In this document: in pieces, positions 45,172 through 53,871 of the stretch | Position numbering within the stretch: the stretch's first letter is position 1 | How the letters are laid out: each line of letters starts with the position of its first letter | From: Aquiluna borgnonia | Lineage (GTDB): Bacteria; Actinomycetota; Actinomycetes; Actinomycetales; Microbacteriaceae | Length of the DNA stretch: 64,000 nucleotides | Assembly: GCF_013283855.1 (NCBI RefSeq) | Contig: NZ_CP054056.1 | Location: 1,178,001-1,242,000 of the forward strand | Direction of reading: 5' to 3' | Translations under genes and position numbers: made by a program | Notes under the pieces: model-generated | The model's database searches: none | What the model was told of the DNA's origin: nothing | What the model saw: only the letters and a program-made list of their open reading frames with translations

Positions 45172-46286
45172 TGCTTAGTGCCTTCAAAAAGTATTGGTCT
45201 TGGCTAGGCCCATATCCATACAACCCGTGGTTGATTTTCATTTTCTTTGCGTCAATTTATTTCTCAAGATTTCTACCGGGCATCAATCAGCAACCAGAAG
45301 GCGGCGCTCGTTGGATTGGCGGACTTGTCATCTTGCTTCTGGCGGCCTTTCCCAGTGGAATATTCGCTCTCCTCGCCTACTTTGTTCAGCGGTATCGGAT
45401 CTGGCCATTCAACCTATTTACTTATGTGCTAGAGGTTGCGATTGGTCAGGCATTGTTGCTTCCAGTTTCCCCGATCATTGCTCTAGTGCTAAAAAATCAA
45501 CTGAACTTAGAATTCGACGCACCCGTTGCCCTTAACTTTTCGCTTTTTATAGCCTCGCTCGGGTTGGTATTAGGGATGCTTGCGATCATGCATCACGCTG
45601 AACGGACAATTCTTGATCGACTTAAATCAGCCGCAAAACTAGTGGCCAAGCTGGAGCTCGAACGCGAAGGGCTGATTCGAGCCGATGAGGAACTTCGCCA
45701 ACAAACCTCTAGCTTTCTACACGACCGCGTGCAGTCTGATCTGATGATTGCCAGCCTGAAACTTAAAAGCATTGCTGGAAGTGCTTCTGCAGAGGTAAAC
45801 GAGGTTATTGACCGAGTTATTGCAAGGCTAGAGCAAACGCGCACCATAGACATCAAAGACCTCGTACAAGTGTTAGCCCCGAACTTTGAAGTAGCCGGTT
45901 TCGAGCAATCGGTCCAAGTTCTTGCGCAGACTTATCGAACCAGCATGAATATAGGCATCTGGGTCGATGAGACTTCAGAGAATCTGAATAAAGCGAAGCT
46001 GCTTGGGGTCTTTCGCATTATCGAACAAGCTTTGCTAAACGCTTTGATTCATGGCCCGGCCAAGAATGTAAACGTCTCTTTCGAAACCGACAAAGAAGGA
46101 GATTCGCGTCTTGAAATCTCTGATGACGGACCCGGCTGTTCGGTTGAGGAAATTGAGTCTGGAGTGGGTACCGCCGTGATTGATTCGTGGGTTGGCATCT
46201 TAAACGGCACCAAAACCATCGACACTATGCCAGACCACGGATACCGGCTGACCGTCGAGTTTGGCTCAAGCAAAGACCACGGGTAA
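45171..46286 (+). CDS. sensor histidine kinase of the NarX/DesK type
   Basis: 371 residues. Five hydrophobic helices fill residues ~15-145 with almost no extracytoplasmic domain, pointing to membrane-state or small-molecule sensing. A coiled coil (KLELEREGLIRADEELRQQ) leads to the phosphoacceptor helix SSFLHDRVQSDLMIASLKL (His followed by Asp, HisKA_3-like). The ATPase domain has EQALLNALIHG (N box) and ISDDGPGC (G1 box). It pairs with the regulator upstream through a one-base overlap. Confidence 0.87.
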   Translation: MLSAFKKYWSWLGPYPYNPWLIFIFFASIYFSRFLPGINQQPEGGARWIGGLVILLLAAFPSGIFALLAYFVQRYRIWPFNLFTYVLEVAIGQALLLPVSPIIALVLKNQLNLEFDAPVALNFSLFIASLGLVLGMLAIMHHAERTILDRLKSAAKLVAKLELEREGLIRADEELRQQTSSFLHDRVQSDLMIASLKLKSIAGSASAEVNEVIDRVIARLEQTRTIDIKDLVQVLAPNFEVAGFEQSVQVLAQTYRTSMNIGIWVDETSENLNKAKLLGVFRIIEQALLNALIHGPAKNVNVSFETDKEGDSRLEISDDGPGCSVEEIESGVGTAVIDSWVGILNGTKTIDTMPDHGYRLTVEFGSSKDHG

Positions 46287-46327
46287 ACCTAAAACCGAAT
46301 TCATAACTTGAACTAGGGTCCAAAGCA

Positions 46328-46355
46328 AAAACCCACCCGTGGAGGGGTGGGTTTT
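46328..46355. terminator. bidirectional rho-independent terminator
   Basis: 11-bp stem AAAACCCACCC / GGGTGGGTTTT with loop GTGGAG. The T-runs lie in the stem arms, so it can end the kinase operon on the plus strand and tRNA-Tyr on the minus strand. Confidence 0.9.
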
Positions 46356-46357
46356 CG

Positions 46358-46439
46358 TGGCTAGTGAGGGATTCGAACCCCCGAAGGCTGAGCCGGCTGA
46401 TTTACAGTCAGATCCCTTTGGCCGCTTGGGTAACTAGCC
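46358..46439 (-). tRNA. tRNA-Tyr (GTA anticodon)
   Basis: 82-nt class II tRNA with a long variable arm. Acceptor GGCTAGT/ACTAGCC, D-loop CCAAGCGGCCAAAGG, anticodon loop CTGTAAA (GTA), T-arm GGGGGTTCGAATCCCTC, discriminator A. CCA is not encoded. Confidence 0.96.
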
Positions 46440-46504
46440 GGGTGCGTTTTGGACGCGAGTGAAAAGAATAGCCGATTTTCCTGGCGCAAACTAGCGGCGA
46501 GGAA

Positions 46505-46518
46505 TGTAAAGCTTTACA
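46505..46518. promoter_or_regulatory. autoregulatory cre-like operator over the LacI-family start
   Basis: TGTAAAGCTTTACA, a perfect 14-bp palindrome, ends 10 bp before the ATG. TACAGT at 46515-46520, 8 nt before the ATG, could be the -10 box of a leaderless mRNA, so the operator would sit on the promoter. Confidence 0.75.
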
Positions 46519-46528
46519 GTTTTTCTTT

Positions 46529-47557
46529 ATGGTCGGAATTATCGAGGTTGCGGAGCGAGCTGGAGTCTCCACGGCAACCGTCTCTAGGGCGCTGAATGGC
46601 AAGAGCCACGTCTCTGCGCGAGCTCGGGAAAAGGTGCTGAAGGCCGCACAGGAACTGGGCTACGTTGCTTCGTCCTCGGCATACACCCTGGCAACTGGCC
46701 GCTCTAAAAACATTGGTGTCGTGATGCCCTACATTGACCGCTGGTTTTTCTCCGCGGTACTGGACGGGGCTGTAAACGCACTTGTAAACCGCGGTTACGA
46801 TGTAACGCTTTACAGTCTTTCTGGTGGCCAGGCCGCCAGAAAGCGAGTCTTTGAAGACTTAGTTTTGCGCAAGCGCGTAGATGGTGTGCTGACGGTTGCG
46901 GTGAAGCTTTCCGACTCGGAGCTATCTCGCCTGAGCGAACTGAAGAAGCCGATTGTTGGAATTGGCGGACCCATTCCTGGGGCTCGATCAATCTCTATAG
47001 ACGATGAGGGCGCAGGGCGCTTGGCCACCCAGCACTTGATTTCACTGGGCCACACCAAGATTGGTCTGATCTCTGGAACTCCGGCTATGGAAATGGACTT
47101 TCACCAGCCCTACCTGCGCCGCACCGGTTATCAGGAAGCACTGCTGGATGCCAACCTAGACTTTCACCCGGCCTGGGTAGCCGAGGCCGACTTCACCACC
47201 GGTGGCGGCTACTTTGCAGCCAAGCAAATGCTCGGAGACCCGAGAAGTGCGCCAACGGCCATCTACTGCGCCTCCGATGAGATGGGTTTTGGTGCCATTC
47301 AGGCTGCTCGTGACCTGGGCCTTCGGGTGCCGCAAGACATAAGTGTGATCGCAATGGATGGGCACCCGATGGGCGAGTTCTACGGGCTGTCCACTATCGA
47401 CCAAAACCCTCACGACCAGGGTGCCAAGGGAGCTGACATGCTGGTTGACATTTTGGAGGCCGGGGATGAGAGACTCTTGGAAAATCGCGAGCAGCTAACC
47501 AACTGGGAAATTGAACTGGTGGTTCGCTCTTCCACCGCTCGCCAGGCTACTAGCTAG
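46529..47557 (+). CDS. LacI-family repressor, likely regulator of the maltodextrin locus
   Basis: 342 residues. N-terminal [36 protein letters not shown] with the hinge helix, then a periplasmic-binding-like sugar domain ([53 protein letters not shown]). It starts at the ATG at 46529 without an SD. The palindrome over its promoter matches those at 32332 and 32399 in the divergent maltodextrin promoters, so I infer that it controls both itself and that locus. The stop TAG doubles as the start of the next -10 box. Confidence 0.9.
   Translation: MVGIIEVAERAGVSTATVSRALNGKSHVSARAREKVLKAAQELGYVASSSAYTLATGRSKNIGVVMPYIDRWFFSAVLDGAVNALVNRGYDVTLYSLSGGQAARKRVFEDLVLRKRVDGVLTVAVKLSDSELSRLSELKKPIVGIGGPIPGARSISIDDEGAGRLATQHLISLGHTKIGLISGTPAMEMDFHQPYLRRTGYQEALLDANLDFHPAWVAEADFTTGGGYFAAKQMLGDPRSAPTAIYCASDEMGFGAIQAARDLGLRVPQDISVIAMDGHPMGEFYGLSTIDQNPHDQGAKGADMLVDILEAGDERLLENREQLTNWEIELVVRSSTARQATS
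46801..46814. promoter_or_regulatory. possible intragenic auxiliary operator in the LacI-family gene
   Basis: TGTAACGCTTTACA followed by GT, the same outer bases and flank as the promoter operators, 296 bp downstream of the first. TGTAAACGC at 46771-46779 adds a half-site. It could serve looping or a transcription roadblock; coincidence within coding sequence cannot be excluded. Confidence 0.4.
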
Positions 47558-47560
47558 AAT
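47555..47560 (+). promoter_or_regulatory. -10 box TAGAAT of leaderless yajQ, containing the upstream stop codon
   Basis: TAGAAT is 7 nt before the yajQ ATG (47568). Its first three bases are the stop codon of the LacI-family gene. Confidence 0.65.
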
Positions 47561-47567
47561 TTGGCAC

Positions 47568-48056
47568 ATGGCTGATTCATCATTTGACGTAGTTTCCAAG
47601 GTAGACCACCAAGAGGCGGACAACGCCCTAAACCAAGCGGTTAAGGAAGTTGAGCAGCGCTACGACTTCAAGGGAACCGATGCCTCCATCGCGTGGAGCG
47701 GTGACAAGGTCATGATCAAGGCCAACAGTGAGGACCGGGCCAAGGCCGTGCTCGATGTATTTGAGACCAAACTGATCAAAAGAGGCATCTCTCTGAAGAG
47801 CCTTGAGAGCGGTGACCCCTACCCTTCTGGCAAGGAATACCGGATTGAGTGCAACTTGAAAAACGGCATTGATCAGGAGCACGCCAAGAAGATTTCTAAG
47901 CTGATTCGCGACGAGGGGCCAAAGAGCGTCAAGGCACAAATACAAGGTGACGAGCTGCGCGTCAGCTCCAAGTCAAGAGACGACCTGCAGGACACCATCG
48001 CCCTCCTGAAGGGTGCCGACCTGGATGTCGATCTGCAGTTCACCAACTTCCGCTAG
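47568..48056 (+). CDS. yajQ: YajQ-family nucleotide-binding protein
   Basis: 162 residues from the ATG at 47568 ([13 protein letters not shown]); the longer frame to 47511 overlaps the repressor gene. Two ferredoxin-like folds with the family stretches [14 protein letters not shown] and NAVxxE-like [51 protein letters not shown]. Some members bind c-di-GMP; the general role is unsettled. Its stop overlaps that of manA by 4 bp (CTAG, both stops TAG). Confidence 0.93.
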   Translation: MADSSFDVVSKVDHQEADNALNQAVKEVEQRYDFKGTDASIAWSGDKVMIKANSEDRAKAVLDVFETKLIKRGISLKSLESGDPYPSGKEYRIECNLKNGIDQEHAKKISKLIRDEGPKSVKAQIQGDELRVSSKSRDDLQDTIALLKGADLDVDLQFTNFR

Positions 48057-49132
48057 CCAAGAGCTAGGAAGCCAGTTCCGCTTCCCGAAACTGAGAAGTA
48101 GTTGCTGTCTGCCATGAACGCCGCCTGACCCCGCTTGAGTGTCAGCGCTTCCTCCTGGGAAGTAGAAAGAATAATTTCCCCTTGAGTGCAGACCGCAATT
48201 GCAGACCCGTTCAGCTCGAGGTCAACCAGCAGGTGGTTCACGCTCGGCTCGACTCGATAGACCTGGAAATCCTCGGCCGGGGAGGGATAGTGCCAGAGCC
48301 CCTGAGCCATTTGGCGAGCAAGAATCTTTGGTTCGGCAAGCTCTCGGTAGTCCAAGATCTTGGTTAGCTCCCTGACATCAATTGGCTTTTGAGTCAGTCC
48401 CCCGCGCAGCACATTGTCGCTGGCTGCCATGACCTCTACCCCGAGACCGGACAGGTAGGCGTGAATGTTGCCGGCCGGAAGATACATCGCCTCGTTTGGC
48501 TCCAACGAAACTAAGTTCATCAGCACCGAAACCAAAATGCCACGGTCCTCACCAAACTGCTGGAAGAGCTGCTCCACCAATCTGGCTCGCTTTCGACCGA
48601 GCACGTTAGCGTTCGCTACCAGGGCGAGAATTGGCGGCTCATCCGCCTCGTAGATCCAGCGAATTGCCGCCTCGTAACCGGCTGCATCAAAGCTTTCTGA
48701 AAGCTCAGTGAATTGTGGGCTGGCTTCAGCCAGCATCTTTAGCTCCTGAGCCAATTCCGACTTTGGTCGAAAGCCGCAGAGGGCACGAAACTCGGTGATG
48801 GCGATGATCATCTCGGGTTTGTGATTGGCATCCGAATAAGACTTGTGTCCTGCTGCAAATTGCCGCTGCGCCTGCTCCCGGTTTGGGTGAGCTTGAATCG
48901 AAAGTGGCATTGCACTCGAGAGAAACTTCACGAGGTAACCGAGCTCTCCCCTGCGCTCCAGCAGGGTTCCGGCTGAAGGGTCCAAGACCTCGGAGGGGGC
49001 AGTTGGGTGGGTTCCAAACCACTGCTCGGCAATTGGATACTCGGGGGTTGGGACCCCCAGCAGATCAGCCAGTAGTTCCGAGTTTCCCCATGCGTAGCGC
49101 ATGGGCTGATTGCCGATTCTCAGCAGGGTCAT
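48053..49132 (-). CDS. manA: mannose-6-phosphate isomerase, class I
   Basis: 359 residues. Interconverts mannose-6-phosphate and fructose-6-phosphate; Zn enzyme of the cupin fold. Zn ligands are visible as Gln/His in [12 protein letters not shown], Glu in [10 protein letters not shown] and His in [13 protein letters not shown]. The start overlaps the upstream MFS gene by 4 bp (ATGA). Confidence 0.94.
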   Translation of the reverse strand: MTLLRIGNQPMRYAWGNSELLADLLGVPTPEYPIAEQWFGTHPTAPSEVLDPSAGTLLERRGELGYLVKFLSSAMPLSIQAHPNREQAQRQFAAGHKSYSDANHKPEMIIAITEFRALCGFRPKSELAQELKMLAEASPQFTELSESFDAAGYEAAIRWIYEADEPPILALVANANVLGRKRARLVEQLFQQFGEDRGILVSVLMNLVSLEPNEAMYLPAGNIHAYLSGLGVEVMAASDNVLRGGLTQKPIDVRELTKILDYRELAEPKILARQMAQGLWHYPSPAEDFQVYRVEPSVNHLLVDLELNGSAIAVCTQGEIILSTSQEEALTLKRGQAAFMADSNYFSVSGSGTGFLALG

Positions 49133-50403
49133 CGGTCTCGATCCTCGTCCAAGACAATGATGGAAATCGGGGCAGTGTTGGGTGCAACAGCGTCCAGCTC
49201 AGCCTGCTTAGCCCGCTGGGCAAAACCGTAGGCGATGAATGAGGAGCCGATGGCAAGTGCAATTGGGAAGAACATTGCGTAGCTAACGCCAACTCCCTCA
49301 ACCAAAGCGCCCATGAGGGTCTTGGCCATTATGGACATGATCGAGCTCATGAGCGAAAGTCGGCTTACCGCCCAGGCGGTTGAGACCCCTGGGACATGGC
49401 CGGCGGCTGCGGTGAAAATGGGTGATCCCGCCGACAGCCCAAGACCGGCAACGGCCCAGAGAACCATCGTGACGATAAGGCCAAGTATTGGATTTAGGTC
49501 CGCTAAAACAGGGGCCAAAATCGCTGCCAGAGCCAGAACAATCGCTGCCATGGCAGCCCCTCGGGAGGCAATTAGGTGCGGATGGTAACGCTCGGCGAGT
49601 TTTGAAAGAGAGAGCCGTCCCGCAATCATCCCTGTCATAAATGCCGCAAAAGGCAAGGACCTCAGCGCGACCTCAACGTTAAGGATGTCCCTCGCGAACA
49701 CCGCTGCCCAGTCAATAACGGAGACCTCTGGGTAGACAGCGCCGAAAGATCCCAGGGTCAGCAGAATCAGCTGAGCGGGAACCTGGTAGAACTTGCGCTT
49801 TACGGTCTGGGCTTTTTCCTCAAGATGTCCGTCTTCGGTGGCCGAGAGCAGCCTGGGCAGTGAGAACTCGTAAACCAAGATATTCAAGATTGCAACGGCG
49901 ATTAGAAAGTGCTCCAGCTGAAAGTAAACGGTAGAAATTCCACCCGTGATTGCGGCTCCGACTGCGCCGATGGACCAGCCCGCGTGGAAGCGGCCCATCA
50001 CGTTTTTTGAAATCTGTTTCTGCAGCAAAACCGCGTGCGAGTTGATTGCAACTCCGGTTAGCGAAAGGAAGAAGTTGAAGCCCATGTTCAGAAAGAACCA
50101 GACGCCGGCAACGTTAGTAAGACCCAAAGAGATCAAAAATGCAGCGGCAAAGTAGTTACCGAATCGAATTATTGTTCTCGGGCCAAAACGCATCATCAAC
50201 CGCGAGACAAAAAATAGTGGCGCCAGCGAACCGACCACCCCAAAACCGATTATGGTTCCCCACTGGGCGAAGCTGACATCTAGCCGATCAATGAACTCTG
50301 GCACCCATGCCACCGAAGCCAGCGCCATGTGGCCTATGAAGGCAAAAGTGAGCAGCATTCCAATCTGCGCACTGCGCAGTCTGGAAGCCGGCAATTTCTC
50401 CAC
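49129..50403 (-). CDS. MFS transporter (FucP/YbjJ-like)
   Basis: 424 residues, twelve helices. Starts with QIGMLLTFAFIGHMALASVAWVPEFIDRLDVSFAQWGT and contains NMGFNFFLSLTGVAINSHAVLLQ and GRFHAGWSIGAVGAAI, patterns of the YbjJ-like group of sugar-transporter relatives. The substrate is unknown. It starts at a GTG that shares one base with the stop of the flavoprotein gene (TAGTG) and overlaps manA by 4 bp; a sugar role fits manA but is not shown. Confidence 0.85.
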   Translation of the reverse strand: MEKLPASRLRSAQIGMLLTFAFIGHMALASVAWVPEFIDRLDVSFAQWGTIIGFGVVGSLAPLFFVSRLMMRFGPRTIIRFGNYFAAAFLISLGLTNVAGVWFFLNMGFNFFLSLTGVAINSHAVLLQKQISKNVMGRFHAGWSIGAVGAAITGGISTVYFQLEHFLIAVAILNILVYEFSLPRLLSATEDGHLEEKAQTVKRKFYQVPAQLILLTLGSFGAVYPEVSVIDWAAVFARDILNVEVALRSLPFAAFMTGMIAGRLSLSKLAERYHPHLIASRGAAMAAIVLALAAILAPVLADLNPILGLIVTMVLWAVAGLGLSAGSPIFTAAAGHVPGVSTAWAVSRLSLMSSIMSIMAKTLMGALVEGVGVSYAMFFPIALAIGSSFIAYGFAQRAKQAELDAVAPNTAPISIIVLDEDRDR

Positions 50404-51755
50404 TACTGACCGCCAGCGATTTCCATCATCTGGTCGCGATCAAAAAGCTTCTTGCGCTCGCGACCCTCGGTTTCACCAAGTGCTCGCTCGGTGGCATCAA
50501 GCTTGAGCCAGGCAGCCCAGTCAACAAACTGAACCCCCTTTGACTCAAGGGTTTGAATGATTTCACCCTCGCCTGAACGCTCCGGTTGCCACCAGCTCTC
50601 GCGGTCAGCAATTACGTGGGAGATGGTCTCAATCGCATCCGCCTTGGTGTGGCCGATCAGGCCAACTGGCCCGCGCTTAATCCAACCGGTGCAGTAAAGG
50701 CCCGGGATATGATGACCGTCCTCGCCCAGCACTCGACCCTCAGCGTTTGAGATCACTCCGAAGCGGGAGTCAAAGGGAATTTCATCCAGCGCCGAACCGA
50801 AGTACCCAACTGCGCGATAGAGGGCCTGGACCGGATAGGTTTCAAACTCATCTACCAGCGTCACGTTGCCGGTGCCATCAAGCTTTGTCTTCTGGACCCG
50901 CAGCCCCGAAACTTTGCCGTCTTCCCCCAGCACCTCCACCGGTGAGGCAAAGAAGTGCAGGTGCAGCCTGCGCTCCTGGTGCTCTTGAGGGTTCTCCCTG
51001 AGATCCTCGAGGGTTTTGACCATCACCCTCACCTGATTGTTTGAGTCGATCGCAGCCTGCGAACCCTCGTCGTATTGAAAGTCTTCGTCATAGACGATTG
51101 CCTGGACGCCCTCTATGTGCAGTGCTTCGCGAAGCTCCAGCGGGCTGAACTTAACCTGGGCGGGACCCCGGCGTCCAAAGACGTGAACATCAGTCACCGG
51201 GGAATCTTTTAGCCCCTGGTAGACGTGGTCGGGGATGTCGGTGGAGAGTAAATCATCAGGGCGCTTGATGAGCATGCGAGCAACATCCAGTGCCACGTTT
51301 CCATTTCCGATAACCGCTATCTCCCTGGCGTTCAGTGGCCAGGTCCTTGGGAAATCCGGGTGAGCGTCATACCAGTTCACAAAATCCGCGGCACCGTATG
51401 AGCCATCTAGGTCAATCCCTGGAATCCTCAGGTCGGCATCCGCGATCGCGCCGGTGGCAAAGATCACCGCGTTGTAGTGCTGCTTTAGTTCATCCAGAGT
51501 TATGTCGGTCCCGTATTTCACGTTTCCAAAAAAGCGAATATCGCCGCGATCCAAGACCTCGTAGAGGGCTCGGATGATTCCCTTGATTCGCGGATGGTCA
51601 GGCGCAACACCGTAGCGAACTAGGCCGTAGGGTGCTGGCAAAAGATCAAAGAGGTCAATAGAGACCTCAAAGTCTCGCTCGGCTTTGAGAATTAGATCGG
51701 ATGCGTAGATTCCAGCAGGGCCGGCACCAATCACCGCGAGTCTGAGTTTTGACAC
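50403..51755 (-). CDS. ferredoxin/adrenodoxin-NADP+ reductase-like flavoprotein (FprA type)
   Basis: 450 residues. N-terminal FAD Rossmann motif VIGAGPAGIYASDLI, then FDLLPAPYGLVRYGVAPDHPRIKGI, the hallmark of the adrenodoxin-reductase group, and a NADP-binding IGNGNVALDVARML. The C-terminal CTGWIKRGPVGLIGHTKADA closes the FAD site. It passes electrons between NADPH and ferredoxin. GTG start at 51755 with SD AAAGG. Confidence 0.94.
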   Translation of the reverse strand: MSKLRLAVIGAGPAGIYASDLILKAERDFEVSIDLFDLLPAPYGLVRYGVAPDHPRIKGIIRALYEVLDRGDIRFFGNVKYGTDITLDELKQHYNAVIFATGAIADADLRIPGIDLDGSYGAADFVNWYDAHPDFPRTWPLNAREIAVIGNGNVALDVARMLIKRPDDLLSTDIPDHVYQGLKDSPVTDVHVFGRRGPAQVKFSPLELREALHIEGVQAIVYDEDFQYDEGSQAAIDSNNQVRVMVKTLEDLRENPQEHQERRLHLHFFASPVEVLGEDGKVSGLRVQKTKLDGTGNVTLVDEFETYPVQALYRAVGYFGSALDEIPFDSRFGVISNAEGRVLGEDGHHIPGLYCTGWIKRGPVGLIGHTKADAIETISHVIADRESWWQPERSGEGEIIQTLESKGVQFVDWAAWLKLDATERALGETEGRERKKLFDRDQMMEIAGGQ

Positions 51756-51766
51756 TGTTACCTTTT

Positions 51767-52765
51767 CTATCCCTTGCGGTCCACAACTGCCTGCGCAAAG
51801 GCAATCAGGGCCGACTTCACACTTGACTGCGGCAAGACTTCTATGGCCACAATCGCACTCTGGGCCCAGCCGTTAGTTATCTCCAGTGCCTCGTCCATTA
51901 CCGGGTGAACGCGCAAACTTGCGAGCACAGAGGGCAAACTCTCTTCATCCAGTCCGTTGGCGATCTGTGCGGCCAGGGCTACAGAGTCAGCATCACTGTG
52001 GTTTTTCAACAGCAGCACCGGCAGGGTTGGAACACCCGCTAGCAAATCTGTGCCGGCAACTTTGCCGGACTGCTCCTTGGTGCTTTGGATGTCGATGATG
52101 TCGTCAATTAACTGGAAGGCGATTCCGATGCGCTCCCCAAACTGTTTCAAAGGCTCTTGGAAACTGGCGTCGGCTCCCGAGACCAAAGCGCCAATCTGAG
52201 CCGAGAGCGCAATCAGCGATCCGGTCTTATCCTTCAAAACTTCAATGTAGTGATCAATCGGATCCTGGTCCTCGAGCGGCCCAATAGTTTCGTGCAGCTG
52301 CCCCAACACCAGCTGCTCAAAAACCTTGGCCTGAAGCTGAAGAGCTTCCTGGCCAAGAGTGGAAACGATGTTGGAGGCTCTGGCGAACAGCAGATCTCCA
52401 GTCAGAATCGCAATGTTGTTGCCCCAAACCATGTGGGCGGTGTCCACGCCGCGACGCTTGGCGGCCTGGTCCATAACATCATCGTGATACAGGGTTGCGA
52501 GGTGAGTGATCTCCATCACAACGGCTGCATCCAAAACCTGCTGATTCTCTGAGTCACCCAGGTGAGCAGTTAGCAGGGTCAGCACGGGGCGCATTCGCTT
52601 GCCGCCAGCCTTGGCAAGGTGGGATGACATGGCATCAACGACCGACTCGGCGTGCCGAGTGGCATCTTGAATGCGTCGTTCGACCTCGGTCATGCTGGAC
52701 TCGAGAGCCGAGATTAGTTTGCGATCTGTGACGAGCCTTAGCTGGCTGGGGAGTGAGACTTTCAC
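51767..52765 (-). CDS. polyprenyl diphosphate synthase (trans, long chain)
   Basis: 332 residues. Extends isoprenoid diphosphates to the long chain used as menaquinone side chain. First Asp-rich motif DDVMD in LYHDDVMDQAAKRRG, second DDIID in QLIDDIIDIQ, with GGKRMRP upstream. Neighbouring menG and the men genes support menaquinone use. GTG start overlaps the menG stop (GTGA). Confidence 0.95.
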   Translation of the reverse strand: MKVSLPSQLRLVTDRKLISALESSMTEVERRIQDATRHAESVVDAMSSHLAKAGGKRMRPVLTLLTAHLGDSENQQVLDAAVVMEITHLATLYHDDVMDQAAKRRGVDTAHMVWGNNIAILTGDLLFARASNIVSTLGQEALQLQAKVFEQLVLGQLHETIGPLEDQDPIDHYIEVLKDKTGSLIALSAQIGALVSGADASFQEPLKQFGERIGIAFQLIDDIIDIQSTKEQSGKVAGTDLLAGVPTLPVLLLKNHSDADSVALAAQIANGLDEESLPSVLASLRVHPVMDEALEITNGWAQSAIVAIEVLPQSSVKSALIAFAQAVVDRKG

Positions 52766-53451
52766 TGCTTAACCGCCGTGTGCAGGGCAACAACGCCCAG
52801 CGTTAGGTTCTTGAAACCCACCCCTGAAAAGCCCGCGTTAGCGATGTCTTGCGCCAGTTGCTTTTGGTTTGGCCAGGCCGCTATGGACTCGGCAAGGTAG
52901 TCATAGGCCTCTGGACTCTTTGAGAACAGGGCTGAAAATTTAGGCAAAAAATTCCTCAGGTAGAAACGGTATAGAACGCCTAAGAGACCTGGCACATGCG
53001 AAAACTCACAAATAACCAGACGCCCGCCTGGCTTCAAAACCCGAAGAAACTCTCCGAGCGCAACCCGGTGATCGCTTACGTTCCGCAATCCAAAACTCAT
53101 CGTGACGACGTCAAATTCCTGATCCTTGAAAGGAAGCCTCATGGCGTCAGCGAATACAAACTCGAGCTGAGGGTAACGCTTACGGCCTTCATTGAGCATT
53201 CCGTTAGAGAAATCTGCTGCCACAACCGATATGCCCGGCCCCACAAAAGCCATTGAACTGGTTCCGGTTCCGGCCGCAATATCTAGAATTCGCTCTCCAG
53301 ATTTTGCCGCCACAGCCTTCGCCACTTTGCCGCGCCAAAAGCGGGACTGCCCAAAGGACAGTAGGTCATTTGTTTTGTCGTAGGAGTGAGCAACCGAATC
53401 GAACATGGCCGAAACAGCTTCGGGTTTCTTTGACAGGTCGGCCTTACTCAC
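52762..53451 (-). CDS. menG: demethylmenaquinone methyltransferase
   Basis: 229 residues. SAM-dependent C-methylation as the last step of menaquinone synthesis (UbiE/MenG). SAM motif I is ILDIAAGTGTSSMAF; YDKTNDLLSFGQSRFWRG, SFGLRNVSDH and KPGGRLVICEFSHV are family signatures. Translation starts at GTG 53451, 6 nt after TAGACT, with no SD. Confidence 0.95.
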   Translation of the reverse strand: MSKADLSKKPEAVSAMFDSVAHSYDKTNDLLSFGQSRFWRGKVAKAVAAKSGERILDIAAGTGTSSMAFVGPGISVVAADFSNGMLNEGRKRYPQLEFVFADAMRLPFKDQEFDVVTMSFGLRNVSDHRVALGEFLRVLKPGGRLVICEFSHVPGLLGVLYRFYLRNFLPKFSALFSKSPEAYDYLAESIAAWPNQKQLAQDIANAGFSGVGFKNLTLGVVALHTAVKQ

Positions 53452-53457
53452 CAGACA

Positions 53458-53463
53458 AGTCTA
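53458..53463 (-). promoter_or_regulatory. -10 box TAGACT of leaderless menG, containing the upstream stop codon
   Basis: On the minus strand TAGACT (53463-53458) is 6 nt before the GTG of menG. Its TAG is the stop of the small membrane protein gene. Confidence 0.65.
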
Positions 53464-53784
53464 ATCTTTATCCGCGTTCTCCGAACTGCGAATCAAGGTG
53501 TAGATGACTAAGCCCAGGGAACCAAGGCCAAGAGCGAGCACCAAAGGTGTCGTGGCATTCACGAAGTGGTCTGCCGGAGTGAGATTTGAGATTCGAATGT
53601 TTTCCACACTTATGGGTTCCGACATCTGAGGCACGTTCATCTCTTCAACATTGGAGGGCCCAATGATGTGCTCGCTCTCCTGACTTTCATCAGGCCCCGT
53701 GTCATATGCCAGTGCTGCGACGGGAGTCATGAGTGCAGGAGCAATCATTAGCAGAGCAACAAACTTCCGCAAGATTCTCCTCAC
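53461..53784 (-). CDS. small exported membrane-anchored protein, unknown
   Basis: 107 residues. A signal peptide (RRILRKFVALLMIAPALMTPVAALA) is followed by an acidic linker (DTGPDESQESEH), a central region with EMNVPQMSEPISVENIRISNLTP and one C-terminal helix (LVLALGLGSLGLVIYTLI), so the middle faces outward. I do not recognise it. It starts at a GTG and lies divergent from menF. Its position among menaquinone genes suggests a respiratory partner, but this is only context. Confidence 0.65.
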   Translation of the reverse strand: MRRILRKFVALLMIAPALMTPVAALAYDTGPDESQESEHIIGPSNVEEMNVPQMSEPISVENIRISNLTPADHFVNATTPLVLALGLGSLGLVIYTLIRSSENADKD

Positions 53785-53871
53785 CTAGACTTGCCTCAAG
53801 AATAAATTGAGAACTTTCTGGTTGTCATCAATTCAAGACTTTTTTCAGGCAACTAGTAGCTAAGGAACCCG

